A stretch of 13,746 nt of DNA from Oscillospiraceae bacterium (lineage in GTDB: Bacteria; Bacillota_A; Clostridia; Oscillospirales; Oscillospiraceae): contig CADAPN010000037.1 of the NCBI GenBank assembly GCA_902789835.1, positions 1-13,746 on the forward strand, in the 5' to 3' direction. Shown here in pieces: positions 13,101 to 13,746 of the stretch. The position numbers and the translations under genes were made by a program. Every line of letters starts with the position of its first letter. The first letter of the stretch is position 1. Under the pieces are notes generated by a model, which was not told the DNA's origin, did not search any database, and worked only from the letters and a program-made list of their open reading frames with translations.

Positions 13101-13519
13101 CGCCTCAGAAAACAAACCAGATTTTCACGCCAAAGAAAACGGTGCAGATGATGGCGGACCTGATGGAGAAGGAGAACCCCGGATGCTTTGACGATCCCGA
13201 GAAGACGTTCATTGACCTGTATATGAAATCCGGGCTGTACATTACGGAGATCGTGAAGCGTCTTTTTAAGAGCGAAGAGATGAAACGCCGGTTCCCGGAT
13301 CCGAAAGAACGGTTGAAGCATATTTTCTCCAAACAGGTATATGGTCTGGCGCCGACTGAAATCATCTATCGCATTGCAGTCAGCTATATTCTTGGCTTTG
13401 ATGAAACAAAGGATATTTCAGAACATAACCTCCGGCTTGCCGATGCGCTGCCTTATGCGAAGGAGGGCAAGCTTCAGGAACTTCTTGACACGCTGTTCCC
13501 GGACAAGGAGGATGCGTGA
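10181..13519 (+). CDS. GIY-YIG-like nuclease/SF2 helicase with C-terminal methyltransferase half domain
   Basis: 1112 residues; GTG 10181 directly follows the previous stop, with AAGGAG (10166-10171) 9 nt upstream. Domains by eye: residues 14-100, T5orf172/MUG113-type GIY-YIG fold (IYAY, WTKIGYT, ESRIKQQ, GTEWFHIN); 120-545, SF2 ATPase with NAKPRFGKT (Walker A, Lys161), VIDEAHEG (DEAH 272-275), HLSGTPF (297-303), LTTGITIPEW (491-500) and MQAAFRAQNP (516-525); 720-870, charged helical region, a probable coupler; about 865-915, HLRGFSRTIPSFLMAYGD and EVTSISLDEFRLLRD; 979-1090, a methyltransferase-like half with NQIFTPKKTV (motif X), FIDLYMKSGLY (degenerate motif I) and VYGLAPTEIIYRIA (motif II). 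It stops before a motif IV. This order recalls type ISP enzymes (nuclease-ATPase-coupler-methylase-TRD), here with GIY-YIG and a split methylase. It should be the translocating restriction subunit. Confidence 0.85.
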   Translation: MNGITVKTSKPVFPMIYAYSTPQIKEHDGWTKIGYTESQDVESRIKQQTHTSDTLAKLEWKGAAIFDDGSGDRFTDKDFHAYLRKGGVENKRGTEWFHINGTDGRTKFYDFRADRGILKAAGVVQYTLRKEQAEAVAMTANYKAAHENGSFLWNAKPRFGKTLSVYDFCKTVHAQNVLIVTNRPAIANSWYSDYCQFMGDDSGFKFVSETEALRGQPFVLSREEYIQVVRREDYGCIEFLSLQDLKGSIYFGGKFDKLKEIKDTNWDILVIDEAHEGVDTLKTDTAFDHIKRKFTLHLSGTPFKALANDKFSEQAIFNWTYADEQKAKRDWDEAEGNNPYEALPFLNLFTYQMSEIISDQIDRGVEINGETEEYAFDLNLFFETDGRGKFVHDSSVDKFLDALTTQKKFPFSTSELREELKHTFWLLNRVDSAKALASKLKKHPVFSDYEIVLAAGDGKLDDTEETEKSFDKVKKAIAEHDKTITLSVGQLTTGITIPEWTAVLMLSNIKSPALYMQAAFRAQNPCMFLKNGKYFRKQNAYVFDFDPARTLTIFEEFANDLSTNTVGGRGDMDTRKQNVRELLNFFPVIGEDENGEMIELDAEKVLSIPRKIRSQEVVRRGFMSNYLFQNIGNVFNAPQAVIDILSKFQPLEEPKAKDIPITDKTAEDLNINPETGEVEIPPEKVIGTAKDLFGDPIYSSVTDGTLDNMINDAFADATWGLDTGAKSAFDEFSERFKGETVAAMVQKAKEHYGEQLKANDAKAIQKTMENRFDFVVEKAKSNHEIEQKVAERDYLDEMRNRFKTGKSTDQIEQEYAAKKEELKAGLEETLHNMVDDFVHSAAEEIVERTDTKIKEREKRSIEDAVKDHLRGFSRTIPSFLMAYGDSGVTLATFDTIIPDKVFIEVTSISLDEFRLLRDGGSILNEETGEMEDFPGNIFDPIVFDDSVKEFMRLKIALADYFDEKKTEDIFDYIPPQKTNQIFTPKKTVQMMADLMEKENPGCFDDPEKTFIDLYMKSGLYITEIVKRLFKSEEMKRRFPDPKERLKHIFSKQVYGLAPTEIIYRIAVSYILGFDETKDISEHNLRLADALPYAKEGKLQELLDTLFPDKEDA

Positions 13520-13571
13520 GACAGACTGCATAGGACAGCTGACTGTTGAGTTTGGGTAATTGAAGAAGTAA

Positions 13572-13606
13572 AAAAGGCAAGAGGGTCAAAGATCCTCTTG
13601 CCTTTT
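13572..13606. terminator. Bidirectional terminator after the restriction operon
   Basis: AAAAGGCAAGAGG (13572-13584) and CCTCTTGCCTTTT (13594-13606), extended inward by a G-U and two more pairs around a 3-nt AAA loop. T runs close the stem on both strands, so it can end the rightward restriction operon and the leftward PLP-enzyme gene. A small TCCCC/GGGGA dyad (13610-13622) follows. Confidence 0.9.
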
Positions 13607-13624
13607 CCGTCCCCGTCGGGGAAG

Positions 13625-13639
13625 CGGTAATTCAGATTT
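13625..13639 (+). repeat. 15-bp direct repeat, right copy (possible island end)
   Basis: CGGTAATTCAGATTT, identical to 7168-7182. It lies between the bidirectional terminator and the stop codon of the leftward gene at 13644, which is a plausible insertion point at a gene 3' end. Confidence 0.35.
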
Positions 13640-13643
13640 TCAA

Positions 13644-13746
13644 TCAAACGAGACCGGCGAAAGCCTGCTCGAAGTCGGCGATGATGTCCTCGGGATCCTC
13701 CAGGCCGATGGAAATGCGGACCAGGCCTTCGGAGATGCCGGAGGCT
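13644..13746 (-). CDS. C-terminal end of a Cys/Met-metabolism PLP enzyme
   Basis: Partial gene running in from the right edge; 33 residues plus stop are visible, reading [20 protein letters not shown] then [13 protein letters not shown]. The block (E)GLVR(I/L)SIGLE.PEDI(I)ADFEQA is the standard C-terminus of O-acetylhomoserine sulfhydrylase, cystathionine gamma-synthase and related enzymes. The same ending is seen in the window's metY and mccB-like genes, so this is a third member of the family nearby. The visible part is too short to say which activity it has. It is GC-rich like the left-hand sulfur operon, in contrast to the restriction block between them. Confidence 0.8.
   Translation of the reverse strand, partial: ASGISEGLVRISIGLEDPEDIIADFEQAFAGLV

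Noticed and set aside
1..13746. CRISPR array, tRNA or rRNA genes
   Set aside because: No regularly spaced repeats and no tRNA or rRNA consensus segments were seen on either strand by eye. A tRNAscan or CRISPR search was not possible here.

Overview
The window looks like a chromosomal segment of a Gram-positive anaerobe of the class Clostridia (Bacillota), probably a gut Lachnospirales or Oscillospirales member. The reasons are strong purine-rich Shine-Dalgarno sites, consensus sigma-A promoters, a MccA/MccB-type reverse transsulfuration pair, a small XRE regulator of a type common in Clostridia, and a clear base-composition contrast between a GC-rich sulfur operon and a more AT-rich accessory block. 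The assignment is from gene content only.

Left part (1-5185): the 3' end of a TtcA-like tRNA thiolation enzyme is followed by a sulfur amino acid operon. A consensus promoter (560-588) precedes a 26-residue Cys/Met-rich leader peptide (633-713). An antiterminator segment starts directly after its stop codon, and a strong intrinsic terminator follows (738-774). Behind this apparent ribosome-mediated attenuator lie a 37-codon small ORF, metY (O-acetylhomoserine sulfhydrylase), mccB-like and mccA-like genes, and a free-standing B3/B4 (PheRS-beta editing-like) protein, closed by a terminator at 5152-5185. Together the enzymes make homocysteine from sulfide and convert it through cystathionine to cysteine, which fits a leader that reads both Cys and Met codons.

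Middle part (5186-8066): a DUF234-type ATPase with its own promoter, a leftward XRE regulator with a palindromic operator, and a rightward serine recombinase. The 3' end of the recombinase gene carries one arm of a 19-bp inverted repeat (18/19 identical). The other arm lies about 100 bp downstream. Between the arms is an extended -10 promoter that at present points left, away from the genes downstream. This has the layout of an invertible promoter (phase switch). Inverting the segment would aim the promoter at the next operon and also change the recombinase C-terminus. A rho-independent terminator (8026-8066) stands between the switch and that operon and is the main puzzle.

Right part (8067-13639): a three-gene restriction-modification-like operon. 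Gene 1 has N6-adenine methyltransferase motifs X, I and II. Gene 2 begins exactly at the catalytic motif IV (NPAY) and carries the presumed target recognition region. Gene 3 is a 1112-residue GIY-YIG-like nuclease plus SF2 helicase that ends in a second, degenerate SAM-binding half domain without motif IV. The whole looks like a type ISP/type III-related system with a split methyltransferase. A bidirectional terminator (13572-13606) follows, then the C-terminus of another leftward Cys/Met-metabolism PLP enzyme. A 15-bp direct repeat (7168-7182 and 13625-13639) brackets the recombinase and restriction genes and may mark the ends of an inserted island.

The two observations most worth following are the Cys/Met leader-peptide attenuator and the putative invertible promoter in front of the split-methyltransferase restriction system.
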